The notes under the pieces: model-generated | The model's input: only the letters and a program-made list of their open reading frames with translations | Database searches by the model: none | What the model was told of the DNA's origin: nothing | Made by a program: the position numbers and the translations under genes | Assembly (NCBI GenBank): GCA_900554175.1 | Contig: USGK01000006.1 | Span: 1 to 63,588, forward strand | Origin: an uncultured Clostridium sp. | GTDB taxonomy: Bacteria; Bacillota; Clostridia; TANB77; CAG-508 | Direction of reading: 5' to 3' | DNA: 63,588 bases | Part shown: in pieces, positions 1 to 8,349 of the stretch | Layout of the letters: every line of letters starts with the position of its first letter | How positions within the stretch are numbered: position 1 is the first letter of the stretch

Positions 1-84
1 CAAATTCAATCATATTATTTGAACGAATTTGTTTCACATCATTGACTAACATACATAAAAAATATGTAAAATTAGAAAAATTAC

Positions 85-113
85 TTGAAAAAAAATAAAC
101 TTAATATTATAAT
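85..113 (+). promoter_or_regulatory. sigma-A promoter of pyrG
   Basis: TTGAAA at 85-90 and a perfect TATAAT at 108-113 are 17 nt apart. The start point would fall near 120, directly before the leader hairpin. Seen in sequence; activity is inferred. Confidence 0.8.
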
Positions 114-120
114 AGAAAAG

Positions 121-172
121 TAGATTAAAAAAAAACCAAATTTGTTGTTTGAATTTAATCTATTTTTTTATT
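121..172 (+). terminator. leader terminator/attenuator of pyrG
   Basis: A 9-bp perfect stem (TAGATTAAA 121-129 with TTTAATCTA 154-162) is followed by a T-rich run at 163-173. Because the promoter lies just upstream, this is a leader attenuator rather than the end of a previous operon. Leader attenuation of pyrG by CTP is known in Gram-positive bacteria, but the G-run start used in Bacillus is not visible here, so the mechanism may differ. Confidence 0.7.
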
Positions 173-228
173 TTATGAAAAAATTAAAATATTACTTAAA
201 AAGTTTGGTTTAAGAAAGAGAGGAAAAG

Positions 229-1839
229 ATGAACACAAAGTACATATTTGTAACTGGAGGAGTTGTATCAGGATTAGGAAAAGGAATAACAGCAGCATCA
301 TTAGGAAGACTACTAAAAAATCGAGGATATAAAGTAACAATTCAAAAGTTTGATCCATACTTAAATGTAGATCCAGGAACAATGAGCCCATATGAACATG
401 GAGAAGTTTTCGTAACAGACGATGGAGCTGAAACAGATTTGGACTTAGGACATTATGAAAGATTTATAAATGAAAATTTGGAAAAAAATTCAAGTATTAC
501 GATGGGAAAAATTTATTCTGAAGTAATAGAAAAAGAAAGAAGAGGAGATTATTTAGGAAAAACAGTACAAGTTATACCACATGTTACAAATGAAATAAAA
601 GAAAAAATATACAGTTTTGAAAACACAGACATTGACATTGTTATAACAGAAGTAGGCGGAACTGTAGGAGATATTGAAGGATTATCAATAATAGAAGCAA
701 TAAGACAAGTAGGATTAGAAAAAGATCCAGAAGATGTTTTATATATTCATGTGACCCTTCTACCATATATTTCAGGTTCAAATGAAATAAAATCAAAGCC
801 AACTCAACACTCTGTTAAGGAACTTCAAAGTTTTGGAATTAAGCCTAATATTTTAGTATGTAGAACTGAACAAGAGATTCCTGAAAATATTAAAGAAAAA
901 TTAGCATTATTCTGCAATGTTAGAAAAACAAGTGTAATTCAAAATACAACAGCAGATTGTCTATATGCGGTTCCTTTGATGTTAGAAAAAGAAGGACTTG
1001 CAAGAGAAGTATGCAATCATTTAAGATTAGATAGCTATATCCCAGACAATTCAAAATGGCAAAAAATGATTGATGATATTAGAAAGATAGATAAAGACAA
1101 TAAAGTTAAAATTGCAATAGTTGGAAAATATGTACAATTAGAAGATTCATATATATCTGTAATTGAAAGCATAAGACATGCAGGATTTAAAAATGAAGTA
1201 AATACAGAAATTGAGTTAATAGATGCAGAAGAAATTACAAAAGAAAATGTAAAAGAAAAATTATCAAATATAGATGGAGTAGTAGTTCCAGGAGGTTTCG
1301 GAACAAGAGGAATTGAAGGAAAAATAGAAACAATAAAATTTGTAAGAGAAAACAATATTCCATTTTTAGGAATATGTCTTGGAATGCAAATGGCTGTTGT
1401 AGAGTTTGCAAGAGATGTTTTAGGAATTAAAGATGCAAATTCTTCAGAATTTGATGATAGAACACCTAATCCAGTTATTCATATTATGGAAGACCAAAAG
1501 GATGTAGAAAAAAAAGGTGGAACAATGCGTTTAGGAAGTTATCCTTGTGTAATAAAAAAGGGAACTTTAGCTTATGAAGTATATGAAGAAGAGAATATAA
1601 ATGAAAGACATAGGCATAGATTTGAATACAATAATGATTATAAAGAAAGACTTGAACAGGCAGGGCTTATTTGTTCAGGTAATTCACCAGATGGAAATTT
1701 AGTTGAAATTGTTGAAATAAAAGACCATCCTTATTTTATTGCTGGTCAATTTCATCCAGAATTAAAATCAAGGCCAAATAAACCAGCACCATTATTTGTA
1801 GGATTGGTAAAAGCTGCAAAAATTAAGAAAAATAGTTAA
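229..1839 (+). CDS. pyrG: CTP synthase (glutamine-hydrolysing)
   Basis: Makes CTP from UTP, ATP and glutamine, the last step of pyrimidine nucleotide synthesis in the cytosol. The 536 aa match the family length. The N-terminal synthase domain (about 1-267) carries the P-loop SGLGKG near residue 15 and the region GTVGDIEG. The C-terminal class I amidotransferase domain (about 290-530) has the oxyanion motif GGFGTRG, the nucleophile in GICLGMQ (Cys near 383) and the His/Glu pair in FHPELKSRP near 509. The ATG follows an AGAGAGGA ribosome site. The gene has its own promoter and a leader attenuator. The PF06541 membrane protein follows after 24 nt. The identification is secure. Confidence 0.98.
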   Translation: MNTKYIFVTGGVVSGLGKGITAASLGRLLKNRGYKVTIQKFDPYLNVDPGTMSPYEHGEVFVTDDGAETDLDLGHYERFINENLEKNSSITMGKIYSEVIEKERRGDYLGKTVQVIPHVTNEIKEKIYSFENTDIDIVITEVGGTVGDIEGLSIIEAIRQVGLEKDPEDVLYIHVTLLPYISGSNEIKSKPTQHSVKELQSFGIKPNILVCRTEQEIPENIKEKLALFCNVRKTSVIQNTTADCLYAVPLMLEKEGLAREVCNHLRLDSYIPDNSKWQKMIDDIRKIDKDNKVKIAIVGKYVQLEDSYISVIESIRHAGFKNEVNTEIELIDAEEITKENVKEKLSNIDGVVVPGGFGTRGIEGKIETIKFVRENNIPFLGICLGMQMAVVEFARDVLGIKDANSSEFDDRTPNPVIHIMEDQKDVEKKGGTMRLGSYPCVIKKGTLAYEVYEEENINERHRHRFEYNNDYKERLEQAGLICSGNSPDGNLVEIVEIKDHPYFIAGQFHPELKSRPNKPAPLFVGLVKAAKIKKNS

Positions 1840-1863
1840 AAATATATATGAAAGGAAAGATAT

Positions 1864-2709
1864 ATGCAACTATCGATACAAATGTATTTTCTATTATTTA
1901 TGATTTATTCTTGTCTAGGATGGTGCCTAGAAGTTACATGTAAATCAATAGAATTAAAAAGATTTATAAATAGGGGATTTTTAATAGGACCATATTGTCC
2001 TATATATGGAAGTGGAGCTGTCCTAATAACGTGGTTATTATACAGATATGAATATGATCCTTTGGTTTTATTTGTTATGACAACACTTACTTGTTGTATA
2101 TTAGAATATTTAACTAGTTTTATTATGGAAAAATTATTTAAGGCTAGATGGTGGGATTATAGCAAAAGAAAATTTAATATTAATGGAAGAGTTTGCCTTG
2201 GAACTTCAGTTCCATTCGGTATTTTCGGATTAATTTTGACATATATTGCAAATCCATTTTTTATAGGGCAATTGAATAAATTAAATTCAAATACAATTAA
2301 TATAATTGCAATTGTGTTAGCAACTATATATGTGTTAGATGCTATAATTTCAACAGTTGTAATATTTGGATTTAGAAAAACTTCTGTAAATGTAAGTAAA
2401 GAAGGAAGCAGTGACAATACTGAACAAATTACCGCAAAAGTAAGAGCAATTTTAACGAAAAAATCTTGGATTTACAGGAGACTTATTAAAGCATACCCAA
2501 ATTTTGTGGCAATAAAATCAAAAATTAAAGAAATAAAGCAGAATATAAAAGAAGATGTGGAAGATGTTAAAAGTAACCTTACAGAAAAAACAGATGATTT
2601 AAAAAATAATATTGTCGAAAAAAGAAATGAGATTTCAAACTCTTTTAATGAGAAAAAAGAAGACATAAAAAAAGTTTTTAAGAAAAGTGATGAAAATAAT
2701 GGAGAGTAG
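1864..2709 (+). CDS. PF06541-family (putative ABC-transporter type IV) membrane protein
   Basis: A 281-aa integral membrane protein. About five hydrophobic segments lie in residues 1-180, with family-typical motifs YSCLGWCLEV near the start, RGFLIGPYCPIYG around 37-50 and EYLTSFIMEKLFKARWWDYS around 80-100, then NINGRVCLG. These match the PF06541 family, whose transport role is unproven. Residues about 205-281 form a charged, heptad-like tail rich in K, E, D and N that is probably a cytoplasmic coiled coil and is longer than in the minimal family. It sits 24 nt after pyrG and 8 nt before ymdB, so probably one transcript. I infer no substrate. Confidence 0.8.
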   Translation: MQLSIQMYFLLFMIYSCLGWCLEVTCKSIELKRFINRGFLIGPYCPIYGSGAVLITWLLYRYEYDPLVLFVMTTLTCCILEYLTSFIMEKLFKARWWDYSKRKFNINGRVCLGTSVPFGIFGLILTYIANPFFIGQLNKLNSNTINIIAIVLATIYVLDAIISTVVIFGFRKTSVNVSKEGSSDNTEQITAKVRAILTKKSWIYRRLIKAYPNFVAIKSKIKEIKQNIKEDVEDVKSNLTEKTDDLKNNIVEKRNEISNSFNEKKEDIKKVFKKSDENNGE

Positions 2710-2717
2710 GTGATTAT

Positions 2718-3482
2718 ATGAATATTTTAGCAGTAGGAGATATTGTGGGACAAGTTGGAGTAAAAGAGCTTCAGAAAAAACTCCCAAAAATTAAAGAAAA
2801 ATATAATATAGATTTTTGCATAGTAAATGGTGAAAATGCAGCAGATGGAATGGGACTCACAGAAAAGCTTTATCATGACATTTTGCGTGCGGGTGCTGAT
2901 TGTATAACAATGGGAAATCATACTTGGGGAAAAAAAGAAATATTCAAATTTATTGATGACAAGGAAATATTAAGACCAATAAATTATCCGGAAGGTGTAT
3001 GCGGTAAAGGGATAGAAATTTATACATGCAAAAACAAGAAAATAGCTGTAATAAATGCTATGGGGAGAGCTGAGATAAATATTTTAACAGAAAATCCATT
3101 TTTGGAGGTTGAAAAAGCTGTAAATATGGTTAAAAATGAGGTAGATATTATTGCCCTTGATTTTCATGCAGAAGCAACTGCAGAAAAAAAGGCTATGGGA
3201 TATTTTTTAGATGGAAAAATTACTTTTATGTTTGGTACACACACTCATATTCAAACAGCAGATAATCAGATTCTTGAAAATGGAACAGGCTATATTACGG
3301 ATATAGGTATGACTGGACCAAAAAATTCTGTTATTGGTATGGATCCGAAAGCGGCATTGAAGAGATTTTTAACTGCACTTCCGGAGAAATACAAAATAGC
3401 AGAAGGAGAAGCTATTTTTAATGCTTGTGTTTTTGAAATTGACAATAATAATAAAGTAAAAAATATTATTAGAATAAATTAA
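2718..3482 (+). CDS. ymdB: YmdB-type metallophosphoesterase (TIGR00282)
   Basis: A 254-aa calcineurin-like phosphoesterase. Metal-ligand motifs are visible: GDIVG near residue 8, NGENAADG near 40, MGNHTWG near 68, DFHAEAT near 150 and GTHTHIQTAD near 176. The family hydrolyses 2',3'-cyclic nucleotides in Bacillus, where it affects biofilm and motility gene expression and is encoded next to rny. No rny is seen here. It starts 8 nt after the preceding stop, with a GTAGGTGA ribosome site inside the end of the upstream gene. Family assignment is firm; the physiological role is by homology. Confidence 0.92.
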   Translation: MNILAVGDIVGQVGVKELQKKLPKIKEKYNIDFCIVNGENAADGMGLTEKLYHDILRAGADCITMGNHTWGKKEIFKFIDDKEILRPINYPEGVCGKGIEIYTCKNKKIAVINAMGRAEINILTENPFLEVEKAVNMVKNEVDIIALDFHAEATAEKKAMGYFLDGKITFMFGTHTHIQTADNQILENGTGYITDIGMTGPKNSVIGMDPKAALKRFLTALPEKYKIAEGEAIFNACVFEIDNNNKVKNIIRIN

Positions 3483-3498
3483 AGGAAATAAAAATTAT

Positions 3499-3981
3499 AT
3501 GATTCATATAAATATAATATGTATAGGAAAATTAAAAGAAAGATATTTAAAAGATGCAATAGATGAGTATTCTAAAAGACTTAACAAATATTGTAAATTA
3601 AATATAATTGAATTGCAAGATGAAAGTTTACCTACTAAAATAAATGAAAGTATAATAAATGAAATAAAAAGTAAAGAATGTAAAAAAATTCTTGAAAATG
3701 TCAAGCAAACTGCTTATGTTATTTCTTTAGATTTAAAAGGAAAACAATATTCATCAGAGGAATTTTCAGGTAAAATTCAAGAATTTTGTGTTAAAGGTTT
3801 TAGCGAAATTACATTTATTATAGGAGGTACACTGGGTTTAAACAAAGAAGTATTAGAAAGATCTAATGAATTAATCTGTTTTTCAAGAATGACATTTCCA
3901 CATCAATTAATAAGGGTTTTTTTATTAGAACAATTATTTAGAGGATTTAAAATCTCAAATAACGAAACATATCATTGGTAA
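3499..3981 (+). CDS. rlmH: 23S rRNA (pseudouridine1915-N3)-methyltransferase RlmH
   Basis: A 160-aa SPOUT methyltransferase that modifies pseudouridine 1915 in helix 69 of 23S rRNA using S-adenosylmethionine. The N-terminus (IICIGKLKERYLKDAIDEY) and the trefoil-knot motif FIIGGTLGLNKEVLERS near residues 107-122 are typical. The C-terminus ends NNETYHW, where most members end in a GEPYH(K/R)-like sequence that contacts RNA, so the last residues are slightly divergent. It lies 17 nt after ymdB and ends that transcription unit. A new promoter begins almost at its stop codon. Confidence 0.95.
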   Translation: MIHINIICIGKLKERYLKDAIDEYSKRLNKYCKLNIIELQDESLPTKINESIINEIKSKECKKILENVKQTAYVISLDLKGKQYSSEEFSGKIQEFCVKGFSEITFIIGGTLGLNKEVLERSNELICFSRMTFPHQLIRVFLLEQLFRGFKISNNETYHW

Positions 3982-3985
3982 AAAG

Positions 3986-4014
3986 TTGATTTTATGTAAA
4001 TATTGTGATAAAAT
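3986..4014 (+). promoter_or_regulatory. sigma-A promoter for the acidic protein gene
   Basis: TTGATT at 3986-3991 and TAAAAT at 4009-4014, spacer 17. It begins 5 nt after the rlmH stop codon and gives a leader of roughly 55-110 nt, depending on the start codon of the next gene. Confidence 0.65.
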
Positions 4015-4128
4015 AAAAATATAAGTTTCATTAAAAGAACCTTTTTAGTTCTAAATTTATAAGAAAGGAGAGTTTTGTTAATCTGTAGTACGTTTAAAAA
4101 TAACAATTATGAAAGAAGGCTTAAGAAT

Positions 4129-4590
4129 ATGGATATACAATGTTTATTGAAAACTATAAAAAGATTGGCCGAAAGATATAGAATAGGTTGTAGGATTGAC
4201 GCGTTCGAAAATAGAGTTATAAAATTGATATTGAGTAATGGAGAAGACAAGATAAATAATGCTGTATTATTTGAAGCAGTGGCTTGTATGTATGCAGCGA
4301 GATATTTTGGAGGAGAATTTTTGGTAAACTTTGAAGACTATGAGGAAGATGAATATCATGAATTAGAAGATTGTGAAGAAGATAAAGATTATGAATTAGA
4401 TGAGGATTTAGAAGATTACGAAGAAGATGAATATTATGAATTGGATGACGAAGAGTCGGAAGATTATAATTATGATTCTTCTGAATACGAAGAGTTTGAA
4501 GAAGATAATTCTGAGAAGGTTTTTTTTATAGTTAAATTTAAAAATGATTCAGATCAATATGAATTTATGAATGGTGTGCTATGTGATTAG
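4129..4590 (+). CDS. highly acidic protein of unknown function
   Basis: I do not recognise this gene. From ATG 4129 (AGAAGG nine bases upstream) it is 153 aa; a TTG at 4075 behind a better AAAGGAG would add 18 residues, so the start is uncertain. Residues about 1-65 look like a small folded region (basic helix followed by ILSNGEDKINNAVLFEAVACMY). Residues about 67-130 are an Asp/Glu/Tyr tract built from degenerate YEEDEYxELED units. The last 20 residues (VFFIVKFKNDSDQYEF) look like a beta hairpin. It has its own promoter and a strong terminator, so it is expressed alone. The acidic tract might bind cations or basic partners; that is only a guess. Confidence 0.7.
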   Translation: MDIQCLLKTIKRLAERYRIGCRIDAFENRVIKLILSNGEDKINNAVLFEAVACMYAARYFGGEFLVNFEDYEEDEYHELEDCEEDKDYELDEDLEDYEEDEYYELDDEESEDYNYDSSEYEEFEEDNSEKVFFIVKFKNDSDQYEFMNGVLCD

Positions 4591-4600
4591 AAAAACTCAA

Positions 4601-4630
4601 AAAGCGAGAGATATTAATATCTCTCGCTTT
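4601..4630 (+). terminator. terminator after acidic protein gene
   Basis: A perfect 30-bp palindrome (AAAGCGAGAGATATT and its complement) lies 10 nt after the stop codon. The tail after the stem is AT-rich rather than a pure T run, but the stem is the most GC-rich short stretch in the area. Confidence 0.75.
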
Positions 4631-4714
4631 ATATAATTAAGTTAAATTTATAAGATTATTTGTTCTATTTTTTTTTGGTAATTCATATATTTAAAATAAA
4701 AGGAGTTGATAAAA

Positions 4715-7345
4715 ATGTGGCATACCAAAACAGCAAATGAAGTTGCAAAACTTTTAAATTGCAATATTAAAATAGGACTTGCTGAGGAAGAAGCAAATAA
4801 AAGAAAAGAAAAAAATGGAAAAAACAAATTAAGTGAAAAGCCAAAAGAAAATATAATTATAAGGTTTTTTAAGCAATTTAATGATTTTATGATAATAACT
4901 TTAATTATAGCTTCAATAATTTCAGCAGTTGTCTCAAAAATGCAAGGAGAAAATGATTATTTAGATTCAATTATTATAATTGCAATCGTTATTTTTAATA
5001 GTATAATGGGACTAGTTCAAGAATCAAAGGCAGAAAAATCAATTGAGAGCTTAAAAAAATTGACCCCACAAGTAACAAAAGTTTTAAGAGATGGAGTATT
5101 AAAGGAAATAAATTCAGAAGAATTAGTTCAGGGAGATATTATAGAATTAGAATCAGGAAGTTTTGTTCCTGCAGATGCAAGAGTTATTGAGAGTTTTAAT
5201 CTGAAGGTTGAAGAATCAAGTTTAACAGGTGAAACAGAACCAATTTTAAAAGAGTCGGAGAGCATATTTGAAAAAGATATACAAATTGGTGATATGAAAA
5301 ATATGGTTTTTATGGGAAGTGTTGTTTCGGCAGGTCGTGGAAAAGCTATTGTTACAGAAATTGGAATGAATACAAAAATAGGAAAAATAGCAAACATGAT
5401 AATAAAAGAAGAAGCTCCTGAAACTCCAATTCAAAGAAAATTGGGAGAAGTTGGAAAAACACTTGGAATAGTTTGCTTAGTAATATGTATAATTATATTT
5501 ATAATTGGCATATTTAAAAAAATTGACCCTATAGAAATGTTTATGACATCAGTGGGGTTAGCTGTTGCTGCAATACCAGAAGGACTTCCTGCTATAGTAA
5601 CAATAATGTTATCAATTGGTGTTACTAAAATGGCCAAAAAAAATGCCATTGTTAGAAAACTTCCTGCAGTAGAAACATTAGGAAGTAGTAGTGTTATCTG
5701 TTCAGATAAAACAGGAACATTAACGCAAAATAAAATGACAGTTGTAAAGTGTATGACAATGGCTTCTGAAGATGAGAGATTTTTATTAGAGTTAGGTTCG
5801 ATGTGTACTGATAGTTCAATTGAAAAAAAGGATGGATTTATAAATGTTATAGGTGAACCAACAGAAGTGGCAATTGTAAACAAAGCATTAGATGAGAATA
5901 TAAATAAAAATGATTTGTATAATAAAATGGAAAGAATAAATGAGATACCTTTTGATTCTAGTAGAAAAATGATGTCAACAATACATAAAGTTGGGGGAAG
6001 ATATAGAACTATTACCAAAGGAGCAACAGATGTATTAATAAAAAAATGTGACAGAATTTACAATAATGGTAAAATAGAGAATTTGTCAAGTGCTAGAAAA
6101 GAAGAGATTTTAAACAAAAATATTGAAATGGCAAAAGATGCATTAAGAGTAATTGCTGTATGTTATAGAGATGATTCTGTTTTAAATAATAAAATAGAAA
6201 ATCAAGAAAATAATCTAATATTTGTTGGGCTAATTGGAATGATAGACCCTCCTCGTGAGGGTGTGAAGGAAGCAATACGAACATGTAGACAAGCAGGAAT
6301 AAAAACAGTAATGATAACAGGGGATCATATTGTTACTGCTAAAGCAATAGCAAAAGAATTAAATATTTTAAGAATGGGAGATAAAGCCATAACTGGTAAA
6401 GAACTTGACGAAATGAGTGATGAGCAATTAGAAAAAAATATAGCATCATATTCAGTTTTTGCAAGAGTAAGTCCAGAGCATAAAGTAAGAATTGTAAAAG
6501 CTTGGCAGAAAAAACAGGTGGTTGTTGCAATGACAGGAGATGGTGTAAATGATAGTCCAGCTCTAAAAAATGCAGATATTGGTATTGCAATGGGAAAAGG
6601 AGGAACTGATGTTGCTAAAAATGCATCAGATATGATTTTAACAGATGATAATTTTGTAACAATAGTAGAAGCGGTGAAACAAGGTAGAAATATATATGAT
6701 AATATAAAAAAAGCGATTCACTTTTTATTAGCAACTAATATTGGTGAAATTGTAACTATTTTTATGGGATTACTATTGGGGTATAAAAGTCCACTATTAG
6801 CAATTCAATTGCTTTGGGTTAATCTAGTAACAGATTCGTTTCCAGCAATAGCATTAGGATTAGAAAGACCTGAAGGAAATATTATGAAGAAAAAGCCGAG
6901 AAGTGCAAGAGAAAGCATCTTTGCAGGTGGATTATGGTATAAAATAATAATTGAAGGAATAATGATAGGAACATTTACATTATTTGCTTTTTCTTTAGGA
7001 AATAAATTATACGGAATAGAAGTAGGAAGAACAATGGCATTTGTTGCATTAGGACTTTTAGAATTAATACATAGTTTTAATGTAAAATCAGAAGAATCTA
7101 TATTCAAGTCAGGATTGTTTGAAAATAAATATCTAATTTTTAGTTTTTTAGGAGGTGGATTTTTACAGATAATTGTTGTTATTATACCATTTTTTGCAAA
7201 CATATTTAATTTAGTACCATTAAATAAAGTTCAATGGCTATTTACAATACTAATTTCAATTTTGCCTTTAGTAATAGTTGAAATTCAAAAAAATTACAAT
7301 GAATATAGTAATGAAAAAAATATTCTTAATGAAAATGTTGATTAA
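4715..7345 (+). CDS. P-type Ca2+-transporting ATPase (P2 type), copy 1
   Basis: An 876-aa cation pump that exports Ca2+ (possibly Mn2+) across the cytoplasmic membrane using ATP. Order: N-terminal cation-ATPase domain, actuator TGE motif (SSLTGETEP near residue 175), AAIPEGLPAIV in M4, phosphorylation site SDKTGTLTQNKM (Asp near 331), MITGDH and MTGDGVNDSPAL hinge motifs, and NLVTDSFPAIAL in M6, which is typical of SERCA/LMCA-like Ca2+ pumps. The ATG at 4715 has AGGAG nine bases upstream; the TTG at 4706 overlaps that site and was rejected. A paralogue sits at 22568. Substrate is inferred from motifs. Confidence 0.93.
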   Translation: MWHTKTANEVAKLLNCNIKIGLAEEEANKRKEKNGKNKLSEKPKENIIIRFFKQFNDFMIITLIIASIISAVVSKMQGENDYLDSIIIIAIVIFNSIMGLVQESKAEKSIESLKKLTPQVTKVLRDGVLKEINSEELVQGDIIELESGSFVPADARVIESFNLKVEESSLTGETEPILKESESIFEKDIQIGDMKNMVFMGSVVSAGRGKAIVTEIGMNTKIGKIANMIIKEEAPETPIQRKLGEVGKTLGIVCLVICIIIFIIGIFKKIDPIEMFMTSVGLAVAAIPEGLPAIVTIMLSIGVTKMAKKNAIVRKLPAVETLGSSSVICSDKTGTLTQNKMTVVKCMTMASEDERFLLELGSMCTDSSIEKKDGFINVIGEPTEVAIVNKALDENINKNDLYNKMERINEIPFDSSRKMMSTIHKVGGRYRTITKGATDVLIKKCDRIYNNGKIENLSSARKEEILNKNIEMAKDALRVIAVCYRDDSVLNNKIENQENNLIFVGLIGMIDPPREGVKEAIRTCRQAGIKTVMITGDHIVTAKAIAKELNILRMGDKAITGKELDEMSDEQLEKNIASYSVFARVSPEHKVRIVKAWQKKQVVVAMTGDGVNDSPALKNADIGIAMGKGGTDVAKNASDMILTDDNFVTIVEAVKQGRNIYDNIKKAIHFLLATNIGEIVTIFMGLLLGYKSPLLAIQLLWVNLVTDSFPAIALGLERPEGNIMKKKPRSARESIFAGGLWYKIIIEGIMIGTFTLFAFSLGNKLYGIEVGRTMAFVALGLLELIHSFNVKSEESIFKSGLFENKYLIFSFLGGGFLQIIVVIIPFFANIFNLVPLNKVQWLFTILISILPLVIVEIQKNYNEYSNEKNILNENVD

Positions 7346-7366
7346 TTTTTCTTAAAAGTATATAAT
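7338..7366 (+). promoter_or_regulatory. sigma-A promoter of the deacetylase gene
   Basis: TTGATT at 7338-7343 overlaps the end of the ATPase gene; TATAAT at 7361-7366; spacer 17. Confidence 0.7.
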
Positions 7367-7401
7367 GTTTTTTGATTATTAAATAAAAAAAGGATGTTAT
7401 T

Positions 7402-8256
7402 ATGAGAAAAGTATTAATCTATATAATTATAGCTATTATATTATTAGTTACAATATTTCAAGTTTGGAAATATTGTAACATAAAAAAATATCAAATACCG
7501 GTGTTAGTATATCATAATATTGTATTAAGTGAGAGCGAAAAAGAAAAAGATGCAGATGCTTTAACTGTGGATGATTTTAAAAGACAAATGAACTATTTAA
7601 AAGAGAATGGATATGAAGCGATATCTATGGATGATTTTTATAATTGGAAAACGGGAAATAATAAAATACCAGAAAAAAGTGTTGTAATAACATTTGATGA
7701 TGGATTTTATTCTTTTAAGTATTTAGTCGAACCAATTTTGAAACAATATGATTTTAATGCTACTTGTTTTGTTATTGGAAAAGTTACAATGCCCGAAACA
7801 CCCAAATATGAAGCAGAGAGATATGGAACTATAGGATTAGATGAAATAAATTCGAAACTTGAAAATATAACTTATGGTTCTCATACATTTTATTTTCATG
7901 AACAGGGTGAAGATGGAAAACCAATTATAAAAAACAAGAATTATGAAGAAATAAAACAAGATACAGAAAAGTTCAATACAGAACTATTTGATGCAAAATA
8001 TTTAGCATACCCATATTACACATATACGAAAGATTTTGTTAAGGTTTTAGAAGAAGAAAATTATAGATTAGCATTTGCAGGTGAAGAAGAGATGGCGTGT
8101 AAAGATGTAAATAATTATAAAATACCAAGAATATCAGGAGTTAGAAATTTTGAGGAATTTAAACAAATATTTGAAACTAATAATTATAAAAATAAATATG
8201 GAAATGGTATTTTAAGAAAGATTTTTGTAAAAATTAATAGAATAATGTTTAAATAA
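7402..8256 (+). CDS. membrane-anchored polysaccharide deacetylase (NodB/CE4 family)
   Basis: A 284-aa protein with one N-terminal membrane segment (about 4-22) and a CE4 domain facing outward. Motif 1 is TFDDG near residues 97-101, containing the catalytic base and a metal Asp. The motif 2 region is GSHTFYFH near 159-166, which fits the H-S/T-x-x-x-H metal-binding pattern (usually spaced as H-S/T-x-x-H). YHNI near residue 37 is the usual PVLxYHxI entry strand. Enzymes of this family remove N- or O-acetyl groups from peptidoglycan, poly-N-acetylglucosamine or other wall glycans. It has its own promoter. The substrate cannot be read from sequence. Confidence 0.88.
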   Translation: MRKVLIYIIIAIILLVTIFQVWKYCNIKKYQIPVLVYHNIVLSESEKEKDADALTVDDFKRQMNYLKENGYEAISMDDFYNWKTGNNKIPEKSVVITFDDGFYSFKYLVEPILKQYDFNATCFVIGKVTMPETPKYEAERYGTIGLDEINSKLENITYGSHTFYFHEQGEDGKPIIKNKNYEEIKQDTEKFNTELFDAKYLAYPYYTYTKDFVKVLEEENYRLAFAGEEEMACKDVNNYKIPRISGVRNFEEFKQIFETNNYKNKYGNGILRKIFVKINRIMFK

Positions 8257-8259
8257 ATG

Positions 8260-8289
8260 TTGACTTATAAAATGGATAAGTGATATACT
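8260..8289 (+). promoter_or_regulatory. sigma-A promoter of the SH3b protein gene
   Basis: TTGACT at 8260-8265 and TATACT at 8284-8289, spacer 18, beginning 4 nt after the deacetylase stop. Confidence 0.7.
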
Positions 8290-8349
8290 ATTTTTATATT
8301 TTTAGTAAAAAATAAAGATAAATAAAAGTTTAAAACAAGGGGAAAAATA

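Noticed and set aside
1..45. Possible end of an upstream gene (14 codons ending TGA at 43-45).
   Set aside because: Too short to judge; no ribosome site or known C-terminal motif is visible, and chance open frames of this size are common.
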